Source: Roseovarius sp. SCSIO 43702
GTDB lineage: Bacteria; Pseudomonadota; Alphaproteobacteria; Rhodobacterales; Rhodobacteraceae
DNA length: 64,000 nt
Assembly: GCF_019599045.1 (NCBI RefSeq)
Contig: NZ_CP080623.1
Coordinates: 3,370,501-3,434,500 of the forward strand
Reading direction: 5' to 3'
Made by a program: the position numbers and the translations under genes. Shown here piece after piece: positions 34,192-43,963 of this stretch. The notes under the pieces are model-generated. The model saw only the letters and a program-made list of their open reading frames with translations. It searched no databases and was not told the DNA's origin. Numbering within the stretch: the stretch's first letter is position 1; each line of letters starts with the position of its first letter.

Positions 34192-35865
34192 ATGGCAGAC
34201 GCAGCCATTCAAGGCCACGACCACCACGACGATCGCGGGTTCTTCACCCGCTGGTTCATGTCCACCAACCACAAGGATATCGGTATCCTCTACCTGGTCG
34301 TATCGGCCTTCGTAGGGCTGATATCGGTCCTGTTCACCGTCTACATGCGGCTCGAGCTGATGGAACCGGGTGTCCAGTACATGTGTCTCGAGGGCGCGCG
34401 CTTCATCGCGGACAGCTCGGCGCCCTGTACCCCGAACGGCCACCTGTGGAACGTGATGATCACCTACCACGGCATCCTGATGATGTTCTTCGTGGTGATT
34501 CCGGCGCTCTTCGGCGGTTTCGGCAACTATTTCATGCCGTTGCAGATCGGTGCGCCGGACATGGCGTTCCCGCGCATGAACAACCTCAGCTTCTGGCTCT
34601 ATGTCGCGGGCACGTCGCTCGGCGTCGCGTCGCTCCTGTCGCCCGGCGGCAACGGTCAGCTCGGCTCGGGCGTGGGCTGGGTGCTCTACGCGCCGCTCTC
34701 GACCTCCGAGGCGGGCATGTCCATGGACCTCGCGATCTTTGCCGTCCACGTCTCGGGCGCAAGCTCGATCCTGGGCTCGATCAACATGATCACGACCTTC
34801 CTCAACATGCGCGCACCGGGCATGACGCTCTTCAAGGTGCCGCTCTTCTCGTGGTCGATCTTCGTCACCGCATGGATGATCCTGCTCTGCCTGCCGGTGC
34901 TCGCCGGCGCGATCACGATGCTGCTGACGGACCGCAACTTCGGAACGACCTTCTTCGATCCGGCGGGCGGCGGTGATCCGGTGCTCTACCAGCACATCCT
35001 GTGGTTCTTCGGCCACCCCGAGGTTTACATCATCATCCTTCCCGGCTTCGGCATCATCAGCCACGTCATCGCGACCTTCTCGCGCAAGCCGATCTTCGGC
35101 TACCTGCCGATGGTCTGGGCGCTGATCGCGATCGGGGTCTTGGGCTTCGTGGTCTGGGCGCACCACATGTATACCGTGGGCATGTCGCTCACCCAGCAGA
35201 GCTACTTCATGCTGGCGACGATGGTCATCGCGGTGCCGACGGGGGTCAAGGTCTTCTCGTGGATCGCGACCATGTGGGGCGGGTCGATCGAATTCCGTAC
35301 GCCGATGCTCTGGGCGTTCGGGTTCCTCTTCCTCTTCACCGTGGGCGGCGTCACGGGCGTCGTGTTGGCCCAGGCGGGCGTCGACCGGGCCTATCACGAC
35401 ACCTATTACGTGGTGGCGCATTTCCACTACGTGATGTCGCTCGGGGCGATCTTCGCCATCTTCGCGGGGGTCTACTTCTACTTCCCCAAGATGACCGGCA
35501 AGATGTATCCCGAATGGGCGGGCAAGCTGCACTTCTGGGCGATGTTCATCGGTGCGAACCTCACCTTCTTCCCGCAGCACTTCCTCGGCCGCCAGGGCAT
35601 GCCGCGCCGCTACATCGACTACCCGGATGCCTTCGCGTTCTGGAACTACTGGTCGTCCATCGGCGCCTTCATCTCCTTCGCGAGCTTCGTGTTCTTCTTC
35701 GGCATCATCGCCTACGCACTCCTGCGCGGCACCCGGGTGACCGAGGCGAACCCGTGGAACGAGTATGCCGACACCCTGGAATGGACCCTGCCCTCGCCGC
35801 CGCCCGAACACACGTTCGAGCAGCTTCCCAAGCGCGAGGATTGGGACAAGTCCCACGCGCACTGA
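34192..35865 (+). CDS. ctaD: Cytochrome c oxidase (aa3-type) subunit I
   Basis: 557 aa from ATG 34192 with AGGAGG 6 bases before. Twelve membrane helices; heme-copper motifs [11 protein letters not shown] (heme a ligand region), [17 protein letters not shown] with the Cu-B His, the cross-linked Tyr and the proton-channel Glu, WAHHMYTVG (Cu-B His pair), and [18 protein letters not shown] (heme a3 and a ligands). The other subunits (ctaC, ctaG, ctaE) are not adjacent, as in R. sphaeroides, where ctaD is separate. An upstream FNR box hints at oxygen control; a terminator follows. Confidence 0.96.
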   Translation: MADAAIQGHDHHDDRGFFTRWFMSTNHKDIGILYLVVSAFVGLISVLFTVYMRLELMEPGVQYMCLEGARFIADSSAPCTPNGHLWNVMITYHGILMMFFVVIPALFGGFGNYFMPLQIGAPDMAFPRMNNLSFWLYVAGTSLGVASLLSPGGNGQLGSGVGWVLYAPLSTSEAGMSMDLAIFAVHVSGASSILGSINMITTFLNMRAPGMTLFKVPLFSWSIFVTAWMILLCLPVLAGAITMLLTDRNFGTTFFDPAGGGDPVLYQHILWFFGHPEVYIIILPGFGIISHVIATFSRKPIFGYLPMVWALIAIGVLGFVVWAHHMYTVGMSLTQQSYFMLATMVIAVPTGVKVFSWIATMWGGSIEFRTPMLWAFGFLFLFTVGGVTGVVLAQAGVDRAYHDTYYVVAHFHYVMSLGAIFAIFAGVYFYFPKMTGKMYPEWAGKLHFWAMFIGANLTFFPQHFLGRQGMPRRYIDYPDAFAFWNYWSSIGAFISFASFVFFFGIIAYALLRGTRVTEANPWNEYADTLEWTLPSPPPEHTFEQLPKREDWDKSHAH

Positions 35866-35891
35866 TCGCAGGGCACTACCCGAACTTGAAA

Positions 35892-35919
35892 GGCCCCGGT
35901 TCCCGACCGGGGCCTTTTT
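35892..35919 (+). terminator. Rho-independent terminator after ctaD
   Basis: GGCCCCGGT (35892-35900) pairs with ACCGGGGCC (35906-35914) across a 5-base loop, followed by TTTTT. A strong terminator. Confidence 0.9.
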
Positions 35920-35970
35920 CGTGGCTGGCCGACCGTGCGCCGCATTCACGATTGCCGCGACTCACCTTCC

Positions 35971-36037
35971 ACCGACGCGATACCGACGTGGATACCGACA
36001 TGGATACCGACGTGGGGTCCGGCCCGTTAACCTTCGG
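35971..36037. repeat. Tandem ACCGACGTGGAT repeat with TTAACC end, copy 1
   Basis: Four units of 11-12 bases (starting at 35971, 35982, 35994 and 36006) followed by a GTCCGG stretch and GTTAACCTTCGG. The GTTAAC includes the stop codon of the minus-strand DUF1989 gene. The same arrangement occurs at 62400-62466. Confidence 0.7.
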
Positions 36038-36881
36038 AAAATCCGTGGCTGCGGTCATACCCGTTCACCTGCGGCGGCGCCCATCCTTCGAGCGCGCCGG
36101 CCTCCGGCTCGAACACCTCGACCAGGAGCGGATGGCACACCGCCACATCGCTCGAATGCTGGGCCGAGCAATCGCCGCCGGGACAGGCGCTCAGCGCCCC
36201 CAGAAGGTCGATTTCCGCAAGGAATTCAAGGTAATCGTCGGGCCGCACGGGGCTTGCCTTCATGAAATACTGGCCCGTGTCCGCGGTGAACCCGGTGCAC
36301 ATGAAGACATTCAGCACGTCATGCACCGCCCGTTCCGCCGCCTCCCGGTCGAGCCCCGTCGCCCCGGCGAGCGCGCGGGTCAGGTTCGAGTGACAGCAAT
36401 GGTGATACTGCGACCCTGCCAGCAGGTTTCCCGTATAAGGATCGCAGCGCGTCCCGATCACGTCATGCACCGACCCACCGAACGCATCCCGCCCGTACCA
36501 ATCAAGCGTATCCTCGACGATCGTGGCCATCGGCCGCAGATAGGGGAAGGACGACCACATCCGCTCGCCTGTGGTGAGATGCGTGCCATGCAGCGCGCGC
36601 GTCTTGCCGGAATAGAACCGCTCGTCGAGATTGTCCGCATGCCACAGGTTCAGGTCCCCGACTTGCGGGCCCTCGACGCTCGTGATGCGAAAGAACTGCC
36701 CCGCCTCGACCCTGAAAGTGCAGGCGTCGCGCGGGGCGGCGACGGCCTCGGCCACCTTGCGCGCGCCCGCCCGTGCCCTGCGATAGAGCGCGAGCGGCAC
36801 CTCGGGCAGCGTCTCGTTCGGATAGCAGATGACCGGCGCGACGGCGCGGCGCGCGGCGGCGTCGGGGGGCGGGGTGGGCAT
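36027..36881 (-). CDS. DUF1989 / urea-carboxylase-associated family protein
   Basis: 284 aa. DUF1989 features: ACTFRVEAGQFFRITSVEGPQVGDLNLW near 53-80, SGKTRALHGTHLTTGERMWS, a Cys/His pair in GSQYHHCCHSNL, and CTGFTADTGQYFMKASP. Family members accompany urea carboxylase or guanidine-related systems, but no such gene is adjacent, so its role is open. Downstream of the DEAD-box gene in the same direction (66-base gap). The 3' end merges with the tandem repeat. Confidence 0.85.
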   Translation of the reverse strand: MPTPPPDAAARRAVAPVICYPNETLPEVPLALYRRARAGARKVAEAVAAPRDACTFRVEAGQFFRITSVEGPQVGDLNLWHADNLDERFYSGKTRALHGTHLTTGERMWSSFPYLRPMATIVEDTLDWYGRDAFGGSVHDVIGTRCDPYTGNLLAGSQYHHCCHSNLTRALAGATGLDREAAERAVHDVLNVFMCTGFTADTGQYFMKASPVRPDDYLEFLAEIDLLGALSACPGGDCSAQHSSDVAVCHPLLVEVFEPEAGALEGWAPPQVNGYDRSHGFSEG

Positions 36882-36947
36882 GGCGCGGCGCTCCTCTCCT
36901 CGGGATCACCGCGTCACTCTTCCGCCCTCACCGGCGCTTGTAAAGGC

Positions 36948-38183
36948 TCAACCGGCCTTGCGGCTGCGACCCCGGCCGCGGCCCGGACGGCGCCCACGGC
37001 CCTTGCCCGGCGCGCCACCCGGCCGGCCCTTGTTGGCCGCCAGCTGCACCCCTTCCCAGGGCCGCCCGCTCGCCACCGGCACGTCCATCTTGAGCACCTT
37101 CTGGATGTCGCGCAGAAGCTCCGCCTCGTCCGGCGCACAGAACGCCACCGCGCGGCCCTCGGCCCCCGCCCGCGCGGTGCGCCCGATCCGGTGGACATAG
37201 CTGTCGGGCACGTTGGGCAGGTCGTAGTTGTAGACATGCCGCACGTCCGGGATGTCGATCCCCCGCGCCGCCACGTCCGTCGCCACCAGGACGCGCGCCT
37301 GCCCGTCCTTGAACTCCTGAAGCGCACGATCCCTCTGCCCCTGGCTCTTGTTGCCGTGGATCGAGGTGGCCGCGAATCCCGCGCTCTCGAGGTTGCGCTT
37401 CAGCCGCTCGGCCCCGTGCTTCGTGCGCGAGAAGACCAGCGCAAGCTCCTCGCGGTGCTCGTCCAGCAGCTCCTTGAGAAGCCCCGTCTTTTCCGCCTGC
37501 GCGACGAAATGCACCGACTGGGTGATCTTGTCCGCCGCCTTGCCGGGGGGCGAGACGTCGACCCGCACGGGCGAGGTGAGATAGGCCTGCGCGATCTCGT
37601 TCATCTGCTTGGGCATGGTGGCCGAGAAAAGCATCGTCTGCCGCTCCGCGGGCAGGGCCGCGGCGATCTTGCGCAGCGCGTGGATGAAGCCGAGGTCGAG
37701 CATCTGGTCCGCCTCGTCGAGAACGAGGAACCGCGTGTTGCCCAGCTCGATCGCGCGCCGCTCCATCAGGTCGATGAGCCGCCCCGGCGTCGCGACAAGG
37801 ATGTCGGTCCCGCGTTCCAGCCGCTTGACCTGCATGTTGAGCGACTTGCCGCCCACCACGATATTCAGCCGCAGGTGGCTCTTGCCCAGGTATGTCTGGA
37901 GGTTCTCGAAGATCTGGTTGGCCAGTTCCCGCGTCGGGGCCAGCACCAGCCCGCGCACGCCGCGCGGTCCCGGCTTGACCTGCTCGCTCAGCATGATCTG
38001 CGCCAGCGGCAGGCCGAAAGCCGCCGTCTTGCCGGTGCCGGTCTGCGCCAGCCCCATCAGGTCGCGCCCGTTCAGGGCCTCCGGGATCGCCCGCATCTGG
38101 ATCGGCGTCGGATCGGTGATGCCGCTCTCGGTCAGCCGGTCGACAAGCCGGTCACTCAGACCCAGCATCTTGAAATCGCTCAT
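36948..38183 (-). CDS. DEAD-box ATP-dependent RNA helicase (RhlE-like)
   Basis: 411 aa. Q motif near 22-30 (TDPTPIQMRAIP), motif I AQTGTGKTAAFGLPL, Ia PTRELANQI, motif II VLDEADQML, motif III SATMPKQM, motif V ARGIDIPDVRHVYNYDLP and VI HRIGRTARAG. It ends with about 30 residues that are almost only Gly, Arg, Lys and Pro, a basic RNA-binding tail. Such helicases act in ribosome assembly or mRNA decay, often at low temperature. The 235 bases before it hold a long GC-rich leader with no recognised gene. Confidence 0.93.
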   Translation of the reverse strand: MSDFKMLGLSDRLVDRLTESGITDPTPIQMRAIPEALNGRDLMGLAQTGTGKTAAFGLPLAQIMLSEQVKPGPRGVRGLVLAPTRELANQIFENLQTYLGKSHLRLNIVVGGKSLNMQVKRLERGTDILVATPGRLIDLMERRAIELGNTRFLVLDEADQMLDLGFIHALRKIAAALPAERQTMLFSATMPKQMNEIAQAYLTSPVRVDVSPPGKAADKITQSVHFVAQAEKTGLLKELLDEHREELALVFSRTKHGAERLKRNLESAGFAATSIHGNKSQGQRDRALQEFKDGQARVLVATDVAARGIDIPDVRHVYNYDLPNVPDSYVHRIGRTARAGAEGRAVAFCAPDEAELLRDIQKVLKMDVPVASGRPWEGVQLAANKGRPGGAPGKGRGRRPGRGRGRSRKAG

Positions 38184-38418
38184 GAATTATTCCTATTCCG
38201 GCCTCGGCCGGTTCTGGCCCGCTTGGGGCGACGTCAGGTATGGGAGAGGCCCCGACGGGGCATCCCATTGGCATCCTGCGTGATCTGGACCCCGGTGAAA
38301 CACGCCATCGTCTGCGCCCATGCTCTTTCGTGCTGGCGTCCCCGCTCACGCGGCGGGGGACAATGGCCTTCCCCGCCACATGGGCCTTCGCGCGGCGCAA
38401 GTCAACGACAATCTCGGA

Positions 38419-38604
38419 TTACGCCCCGTCCCGTGGCCGCAGGCACCGTTCGGGCGGGTCGAGGCCTTCGGACACCGCGCCGCAATAGGCGCAGCGCCAT
38501 TCGCCCGCATCGCGGTCCTTGCGCCAGCGGCAATACCGCATGTCGCGCCGCGCAAAGATCAGCATCAGCACGAAAGCGATGACAAGACCCGCAACGATGA
38601 TCAT
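38419..38604 (-). CDS. Small membrane-anchored protein with Cys4 zinc-ribbon-like motif
   Basis: 61 aa. A hydrophobic N-terminal helix (MIIVAGLVIAFVLMLIF) is followed by a Cys-containing domain: RYCRWRKDRDAGEWRCAYC then GLDPPERCLRPRDGA, giving four cysteines in a plausible zinc site. Strong ribosome binding sequence GGGAGG precedes the ATG. No name or function is known to me, though proteins of this shape are recalled from related genomes. Divergent from the following EamA gene. Confidence 0.6.
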   Translation of the reverse strand: MIIVAGLVIAFVLMLIFARRDMRYCRWRKDRDAGEWRCAYCGAVSEGLDPPERCLRPRDGA

Positions 38605-38740
38605 CCGCGCCTCCCGGTAATGGCTTGTTAACGCGCTTGGGGCAGGATGTTTCCCGTAACACGAGGCACACCCCCGATCCCAGCCCGCATGTCGTTTCCC
38701 GGCTGGACGACGCTTCCCGCGCCGCTCTACAGTCCGCCGC

Positions 38741-39625
38741 ATGGCCCGGCTGACACCCTCCTCCTCCGCACCCGCGGGGCTCACACCGCTCGACATCCTG
38801 CTCGGGGTGACGGTGGCGCTCGTCTGGGGGATGGGGTTCGTCTTCGCCAAGGCGGCGATCGCGCATTTCCCGCCCATCCTGCTGATGGCGTTCCGCTTTT
38901 CGGTGACGGCCCTCGCCCTCGTGTGGTTCGTGCGCATCCCCCGTGGCCAGCTTCTCGCGCTCTTCGCCATCGCCTTCGTCGCGGCGGGGTTCCAGTACGG
39001 GCTGACCTTCACAGGCCTCAAGCAGCTCGACGCCGGGGCGGCCGCCCTCATCGTGCAGCTCGAGGTGCCGTTCCTCGTCATCATCGGCGCGCTCTTTCTG
39101 GGCGAGGCTCCCGGCTGGCGCAAATGGATCGGCATCGCGCTGGCTTTCGTGGGCGTGTGGTACATCTCCGGCGCACCGCGCATCGCGAGCGAATGGCCCT
39201 CGGTCCTCATGGTGATCGGCGGCGCCTTCTTCTGGGCGGTCGGACAGGCGATGATCCGGCGGCTCGAGCGGATCGACGGCCTCACCGTCACCGCGTGGAT
39301 CGCCGTCATGGCGACGCCACAGCTTTTCCTGGGTTCTCTCCTCGTGGAACGCGACCAGGTCGCCGCCATCGCGAATGCGGGGCCGGTGGTCTGGCTTGCC
39401 GTGCTCTATCTCGGGCTCGTCATGACGGCCTTCGGCTACGGGCTCTGGAACACGCTTCTGCGCCGCAACCCGGTCAGCCAGGTGGCGCCCTTCCTTCTCC
39501 TCCTGCCGCTCTTCGCGCTCGTGGGAGGGGTGGTGTTCCTGGGCGAGGATCCGGGCCCGCAAACGCTCATCGGGGGCGCGCTGGTGATCGGCGGGGTGGG
39601 GTTCATCCTTTTCAGCCGCGACTGA
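38741..39625 (+). CDS. EamA/DMT-superfamily transporter (YedA-like)
   Basis: 294 aa with ten membrane helices in two repeats. The AFVFAKAA region, the second EamA repeat from about residue 150 (VLMVIGGAFFWAVGQAMIRR) and a G-rich C-terminus are typical of YedA/RhtA-like exporters of amino acids or related compounds. Stands alone and converges with the ZIP-like gene, with 13 bases between their stops. Third EamA transporter in the window. Confidence 0.85.
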   Translation: MARLTPSSSAPAGLTPLDILLGVTVALVWGMGFVFAKAAIAHFPPILLMAFRFSVTALALVWFVRIPRGQLLALFAIAFVAAGFQYGLTFTGLKQLDAGAAALIVQLEVPFLVIIGALFLGEAPGWRKWIGIALAFVGVWYISGAPRIASEWPSVLMVIGGAFFWAVGQAMIRRLERIDGLTVTAWIAVMATPQLFLGSLLVERDQVAAIANAGPVVWLAVLYLGLVMTAFGYGLWNTLLRRNPVSQVAPFLLLLPLFALVGGVVFLGEDPGPQTLIGGALVIGGVGFILFSRD

Positions 39626-39638
39626 ACACCCCAACGCC

Positions 39639-40358
39639 TCAATGCAGAACCACGTGCCCCGCGAGGCCGAGCAGGAAGCCCGCGACCCCGCCCAGCGGCG
39701 GCCCCCAATGCCGTTCGAGCCGCACCTGCGGCGCAAGATCCTGGAAAAGCAGGTAGACGATCCCGCCTGCCGAGAACATCATGATGACGCCCAGCACCGC
39801 GGGCGATCCGCTGAGGAAAAGAAGGCCCGCGAGTGCCGCCAACGGCCCCACGGGCACCATGAGACAGAAGAGCGCGAAGAGCCGCCAGCGCCCGGCCTCG
39901 CCGCTTCCCCCGGCCATCTCGCGATAGGCGTTGAACCCCTCGGGCAGGTTCTGAAGGGCAATCATCAGCGCAAGCAGCACCGCGGTCGAACCCTGGTCCG
40001 CCAGCATCGCGCCCAGCGCCATCGCCTCGGGAAGGTAGTCGAGCATCATGGCGGTGAACTGCGCGGCCTTGCCACCTGACCGGGCCAGCGCGCGGTCCAC
40101 CACCATCAGCGTGAGGCCACCCAGCGCAAAGCTCAGAAGCGCGATGCCGCCATGCGCCCGGTCGATCCCCTCGGGGATCAGCACCAGAGCCACCGCCGAG
40201 AGAAGTGCACCCGCGCCGAAGGCCACGATCCCGTGGCGGAACTCGTCCTCGTGCCAGCGGGGCAGCAGCCGCCCGATCATCGCCGCGCCCGCCCCCGCCG
40301 GAATGGCCAGGCCGGCCACCGTGGCCAGGATCAGCGCGTGGAGGAAATGCTCGGGCAC
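39639..40358 (-). CDS. ZIP-family metal transporter-like protein lacking usual metal histidines
   Basis: 239 aa from a GTG start; eight hydrophobic helices. The two ZIP signature positions read DYLPEAMALG (about 107-116) and QNLPEGFNAY (about 136-145), where zinc-transporting members usually have a His first (HNxPEG and HxxPE). Asp and Gln stand in the place of the metal-coordinating His. It starts 7 bases after sdhB and is probably the last gene of the sdh operon. It may transport a different metal or be non-transporting. Confidence 0.75.
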   Translation of the reverse strand: MPEHFLHALILATVAGLAIPAGAGAAMIGRLLPRWHEDEFRHGIVAFGAGALLSAVALVLIPEGIDRAHGGIALLSFALGGLTLMVVDRALARSGGKAAQFTAMMLDYLPEAMALGAMLADQGSTAVLLALMIALQNLPEGFNAYREMAGGSGEAGRWRLFALFCLMVPVGPLAALAGLLFLSGSPAVLGVIMMFSAGGIVYLLFQDLAPQVRLERHWGPPLGGVAGFLLGLAGHVVLH

Positions 40359-40365
40359 GCCCCGC

Positions 40366-41145
40366 TCAGATCGCGCGTTCGACCATCATCTTCTTGATCT
40401 CGGCAATGGCCTTCGCGGGGTTGAGGTTCTTGGGGCAGGTCTTGGTGCAATTCATGATCGTGTGGCACCGGTAGAGCTTGAACGGATCTTCCAGGTCGTC
40501 GAGCCGCTCGCCCGTCGCCTCGTCCCGGCTGTCGACGATCCAGCGATAGGCATGCAACAGCGCGGCCGGCCCGAGATACTTGTCGCCGTTCCACCAGTAG
40601 CTCGGACAGGCGGTCGAGCAGGAGGCGCACATCACGCATTCGTAAAGCCCGTCAAGCTTCTCGCGGTCCTCGATCGACTGCTTCCACTCCTTCGCCGGCC
40701 GGTTCGTCTTGGTCTCGAGCCAAGGCATGATCGAGGCATGTTGCGCATAGAAATGCGTCAAGTCGGGGATCAAATCCTTGACCACGGGCATATGGGGCAA
40801 CGGATAGATCTTCACGTCGCCCTTCACCTCGTCGAGCCCGTAGATACAGGCCAGCGTGTTGATCCCCCCGATATTCATCGCGCACGAGCCGCAGATACCC
40901 TCGCGGCAGGAGCGGCGGAAGGTGAGCGTCGGGTCGATCTCGTTCTTGATCTTGATGAGTGCGTCCAGGACCATCGGCCCGCACTTGTCCATGTCGAGGA
41001 AATAGGTGTCGAGACGCGGGTTGTCGCCGCTGTCGGGATCGTAGCGATAGATCTGGAACTTGCGGACATTCGTGGCACCCTCGGGCTCGGGCCACGTCTT
41101 GCCCCGCGTGATGCGCGAGTTCTTGGGTAGGGTAAGCTGAACCAT
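40366..41145 (-). CDS. sdhB: Succinate dehydrogenase iron-sulfur subunit
   Basis: 259 aa. Carries three clusters: [2Fe-2S] cysteines in [22 protein letters not shown], [4Fe-4S] in [12 protein letters not shown] and [3Fe-4S] in [12 protein letters not shown]. Links the flavin of SdhA to the quinone site of SdhCD. Standard length. It is separated from sdhA by two small lipoprotein genes instead of following directly. The ZIP-like gene begins 7 bases after its stop. Confidence 0.97.
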   Translation of the reverse strand: MVQLTLPKNSRITRGKTWPEPEGATNVRKFQIYRYDPDSGDNPRLDTYFLDMDKCGPMVLDALIKIKNEIDPTLTFRRSCREGICGSCAMNIGGINTLACIYGLDEVKGDVKIYPLPHMPVVKDLIPDLTHFYAQHASIMPWLETKTNRPAKEWKQSIEDREKLDGLYECVMCASCSTACPSYWWNGDKYLGPAALLHAYRWIVDSRDEATGERLDDLEDPFKLYRCHTIMNCTKTCPKNLNPAKAIAEIKKMMVERAI

Positions 41146-41160
41146 TCCTGGACCTCCGTC

Positions 41161-41481
41161 TCAACCGGCAAGCAAGGTGATGCTCTGCTCGGCAATGCAG
41201 TTCACGGCCTCGCGGCGGCTGGCGATGGCCAGCACCTCCTCGACCGTCGATTGGGTGACGCCGGTGACCGACGCGCTCGCGATGTTGAGGATTTCAGCCG
41301 CGCTCGCGGCGTCGATGATGCAATCCGTGACCGGCGCGGCGTTCACGCCCGGAAACCGCTGGGCGACCACGCTGTTCACCACCGTCTTGGCCCTGTCGCG
41401 CGCCACCGCGTCCGCCGCGTCGTTCGCGGCGGTGCAGCCGGCCAGCGCCGCGGCCGCGAGGATCACCGCAAGCCTTCTCAT
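41161..41481 (-). CDS. Small lipoprotein embedded in sdh operon (second)
   Basis: 106 aa: MRRLAVILAAAALAGCTAANDA..., a type II signal peptide with lipobox LAGC and Thr/Ala after the Cys. The mature part is about 90 residues with CIIDAASAAEILNIASASVTG and a later NCIAEQSIT, so one further pair of cysteines could form a disulfide. It overlaps the first lipoprotein gene by four bases and ends 15 bases before sdhB. No family is recognised. It is likely periplasmic or outer-membrane attached, on the outer side of complex II, but a physical link is only inferred. Confidence 0.65.
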   Translation of the reverse strand: MRRLAVILAAAALAGCTAANDAADAVARDRAKTVVNSVVAQRFPGVNAAPVTDCIIDAASAAEILNIASASVTGVTQSTVEEVLAIASRREAVNCIAEQSITLLAG

Positions 41482-41765
41482 GTCGCACCCTCCGCAAGGC
41501 AGGCATTGGCCTTGTCCATCTGGTCGTCCGACACGGCCCCGCCCGAGACGATGCGCACGATGGGCCTGCCCTCGTCGAAGAACGTTTCGGTCTCGTAATC
41601 CCCGCGCACCCCTGCACGCGCCGCGCAAAGCTCGAGCCGCTCGGGCGGCCCGCCAAGCCTGGGCGGCTCCTGCGCCGGAACGGGCGCCGAAGAGCCCCCG
41701 CTCGCCTCGCAGGCGGCGAGCGGCAGGACCGCGAGCGCGGGCCATATGGCACGCGACAGCGGCAT
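41478..41765 (-). CDS. Small lipoprotein embedded in sdh operon (first)
   Basis: 95 aa: [24 protein letters not shown]..., a lipobox (LAAC) after a signal peptide. The mature region is Pro/Gly-rich for 25 residues and then compact with two cysteines (ELCAARAG, ANACLAEGAT) and FFDEGRPIVRIVSGG. The start shares one base with the sdhA stop (TGATG) and its stop overlaps the next lipoprotein as ATGA, so translation is coupled to sdhA. No family is recognised. Confidence 0.65.
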   Translation of the reverse strand: MPLSRAIWPALAVLPLAACEASGGSSAPVPAQEPPRLGGPPERLELCAARAGVRGDYETETFFDEGRPIVRIVSGGAVSDDQMDKANACLAEGAT

Positions 41766-43567
41766 CAGAACGTGCGTTCCTTGGGCGCGATCTTCTTGAG
41801 ACTGATGCCGCCCTCGTCCTCGGTGGTCAGCGGCTCCTCGATGATCGGGCGATAGCTCAGCTCCACATCGGTGCCGTCCACGCGGGCGATGGTATGAACG
41901 CGCCAGTTCTCGTCGTCGCGCTTCTCGTAATCCTCGTGCGCATGGGCACCCCGGCTCTCGTGACGCGCCTCGGCGCCGTGGATGGTGGCCAACGCGTTCG
42001 GCATGAGGTTGGTCAGCTCCAGCGTCTCCATCAGGTCGCTGTTCCAGATCATGCCACGATCCGTGACCTTGAGGTCCGAGAGCTTCCCGGCGATCTCGGT
42101 CATCCGCTCGACCCCCTGCTTGAGCGTCTTCGACGTGCGGAAGACGGCCGCGTCCTCCTGCATCGTGCGCTGCATCTCGTCGCGAAGCTCCGCGGTGGGC
42201 GTGTCCCCGTCCGCGTGACGGATTCGGTCGAACCGGTCCAGCGCCTTGTCGACCTGCTCCTTGTTCGTGCCCGGAACCGCGCTGTCGTGGTCCACCACCT
42301 TGCCCGCGCGAATGGCCGCGGCACGGCCAAAGACGACGAGGTCGATGAGCGAGTTCGAGCCCAGACGGTTCGCGCCATGCACGCTGGCGCAGCCCGCCTC
42401 GCCCACGGCCATGAGGCCCGGCACCACCGCGTGCGGATCGTCCTCGGTCGGATTCACCACCTCGCCCCAGTAATTCGTGGGGATGCCGCCCATGTTGTAA
42501 TGCACCGTCGGGATGACCGGAATCGGCTCCTTGGTCACGTCCACGCCGGCAAAGATCTTGGCGCTTTCCGAGATCCCCGGCAGCCGCAGGTTCAGCGCCT
42601 CGGGCGGCAGGTGGCTGAGGTTGAGGTGGATATGATCGCCCTTCTCGCCCACGCCGCGCCCCTCGCGGATCTCCATCGTCATCGAGCGGCTGACATAGTC
42701 GCGCGGCGCCAGGTCCTTGTATTGCGGGGCATAGCGTTCCATGAACCGCTCGCCCTCGGAATTGGTGAGATAGCCGCCCTCGCCCCGCGCGCCCTCGGTG
42801 ATCAGGCACCCAGAGCCATAGATGCCGGTCGGATGGAACTGCACGAACTCCATGTCCTGCAAGGGCAGGCCCGCACGGGCCACCATCCCGCCGCCATCCC
42901 CGGTGCAGGTATGCGCCGACGTCGCGCTGAAATACGCCCGGCCATAGCCGCCGGTGGCCAGAACGACCATCTTGGCGTTGAAGACATGCATCGTGCCGTC
43001 CTCGAGCTTCCAGCACACGACCCCGGTGCAGGCCCCGTCGGTCATGATCAGGTCGATGGCGAAATACTCGATATAGAACTCGGCCTTCTGCTTGAGGCTC
43101 TGGCCATAGAGCGTGTGCAGGATCGCGTGGCCCGTCCTGTCGGCCGCGGCACAGGTGCGCTGCACGGCCGGGCCTTCTCCGAACTCGGTCGTGTGCCCGC
43201 CGAAGGGGCGCTGGTAGATCTTGCCTTCCTCGGTGCGCGAGAACGGCACGCCGTAATGCTCGAGCTCATAGACCGCCTTGGGCGCCTCGCGCGCGAGATA
43301 CTCCATCGCGTCCGTGTCACCCAGCCAGTCCGACCCCTTCACGGTGTCGTACATGTGCCACTGCCAGTGATCCGGCCCCATGTTGCTGAGGCTCGCCGCG
43401 ATGCCGCCCTGCGCGGCCACGGTGTGCGACCGCGTGGGAAACACCTTGGTCACGCAGGCCGTGCGCAACCCCTGCTCGGCCATGCCCAGCGTCGCCCGAA
43501 GACCGGCGCCGCCGGCTCCGACGACCACGACATCGTAATCATGCGTCTCGTATTCGTAAGCAGCCAT
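41765..43567 (-). CDS. sdhA: Succinate dehydrogenase flavoprotein subunit
   Basis: 600 aa. Oxidises succinate to fumarate with covalently bound FAD. FAD-binding [20 protein letters not shown] at the N-terminus, the covalent-attachment histidine in [13 protein letters not shown], and active-site features such as [17 protein letters not shown] and the C-terminal [11 protein letters not shown] segment. All standard. Ten bases follow sdhD. The stop overlaps the first lipoprotein start. Confidence 0.97.
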   Translation of the reverse strand: MAAYEYETHDYDVVVVGAGGAGLRATLGMAEQGLRTACVTKVFPTRSHTVAAQGGIAASLSNMGPDHWQWHMYDTVKGSDWLGDTDAMEYLAREAPKAVYELEHYGVPFSRTEEGKIYQRPFGGHTTEFGEGPAVQRTCAAADRTGHAILHTLYGQSLKQKAEFYIEYFAIDLIMTDGACTGVVCWKLEDGTMHVFNAKMVVLATGGYGRAYFSATSAHTCTGDGGGMVARAGLPLQDMEFVQFHPTGIYGSGCLITEGARGEGGYLTNSEGERFMERYAPQYKDLAPRDYVSRSMTMEIREGRGVGEKGDHIHLNLSHLPPEALNLRLPGISESAKIFAGVDVTKEPIPVIPTVHYNMGGIPTNYWGEVVNPTEDDPHAVVPGLMAVGEAGCASVHGANRLGSNSLIDLVVFGRAAAIRAGKVVDHDSAVPGTNKEQVDKALDRFDRIRHADGDTPTAELRDEMQRTMQEDAAVFRTSKTLKQGVERMTEIAGKLSDLKVTDRGMIWNSDLMETLELTNLMPNALATIHGAEARHESRGAHAHEDYEKRDDENWRVHTIARVDGTDVELSYRPIIEEPLTTEDEGGISLKKIAPKERTF

Positions 43568-43577
43568 CTCGACCCCT

Positions 43578-43949
43578 TCAAAGCGCGATTTTAGCGAGAG
43601 CGAACAGGCCCGAAGCCGTCAGCCCGTAAGAGAGTACGGCAACGCTGATGATGAGGATCTTGCGCGTGGTGCCGCGCGAGTAGTCATCGATCATCGTTTG
43701 TGCGCCACGCCGGAAATGCTGCATCCCGGCAAAGATCACGAGCGCCGTCAGGATCGCGATCGCAGGGTGGGCGAAGGTCGCCAGAACCTCCTCGCGGTCG
43801 CCTCCCAGCGCGCGACCGAAGATGACGACGAAGACCGGCACGATCAGCGCGAGGCCCACCGCGCTCACGGTCATATGCCAATGGTCTTCGGTCCCGGTGC
43901 CCGAGGCGCCCTTGCCCTCGGCCCGCTTGCGGGCGGTCAGATATCGCAT
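43578..43949 (-). CDS. sdhD: Succinate dehydrogenase membrane anchor subunit D
   Basis: 123 aa from ATG 43949. Three membrane helices; [27 protein letters not shown] includes the conserved His region that leads to the quinone site, and the [13 protein letters not shown] segment contains the Asp-Tyr motif near ubiquinone. Binds heme b with SdhC. Starts 14 bases after sdhC. The N-terminus is polar and cytoplasmic. Confidence 0.92.
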   Translation of the reverse strand: MRYLTARKRAEGKGASGTGTEDHWHMTVSAVGLALIVPVFVVIFGRALGGDREEVLATFAHPAIAILTALVIFAGMQHFRRGAQTMIDDYSRGTTRKILIISVAVLSYGLTASGLFALAKIAL

Positions 43950-43963
43950 CTCTCGCCTCCCCT

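Noticed and set aside
35001..38582. A 1193-codon open frame on the plus strand
   Set aside because: It runs through ctaD and opposite the DUF1989 and DEAD-box genes. The translation is Arg/His/Pro/Gly-rich and has no fold or family. It is a shadow frame in GC-rich DNA.
41177..43594. An 805-codon open frame opposite sdhA
   Set aside because: Antisense of a well-supported sdhA and the lipoprotein genes; composition is typical of shadow coding.
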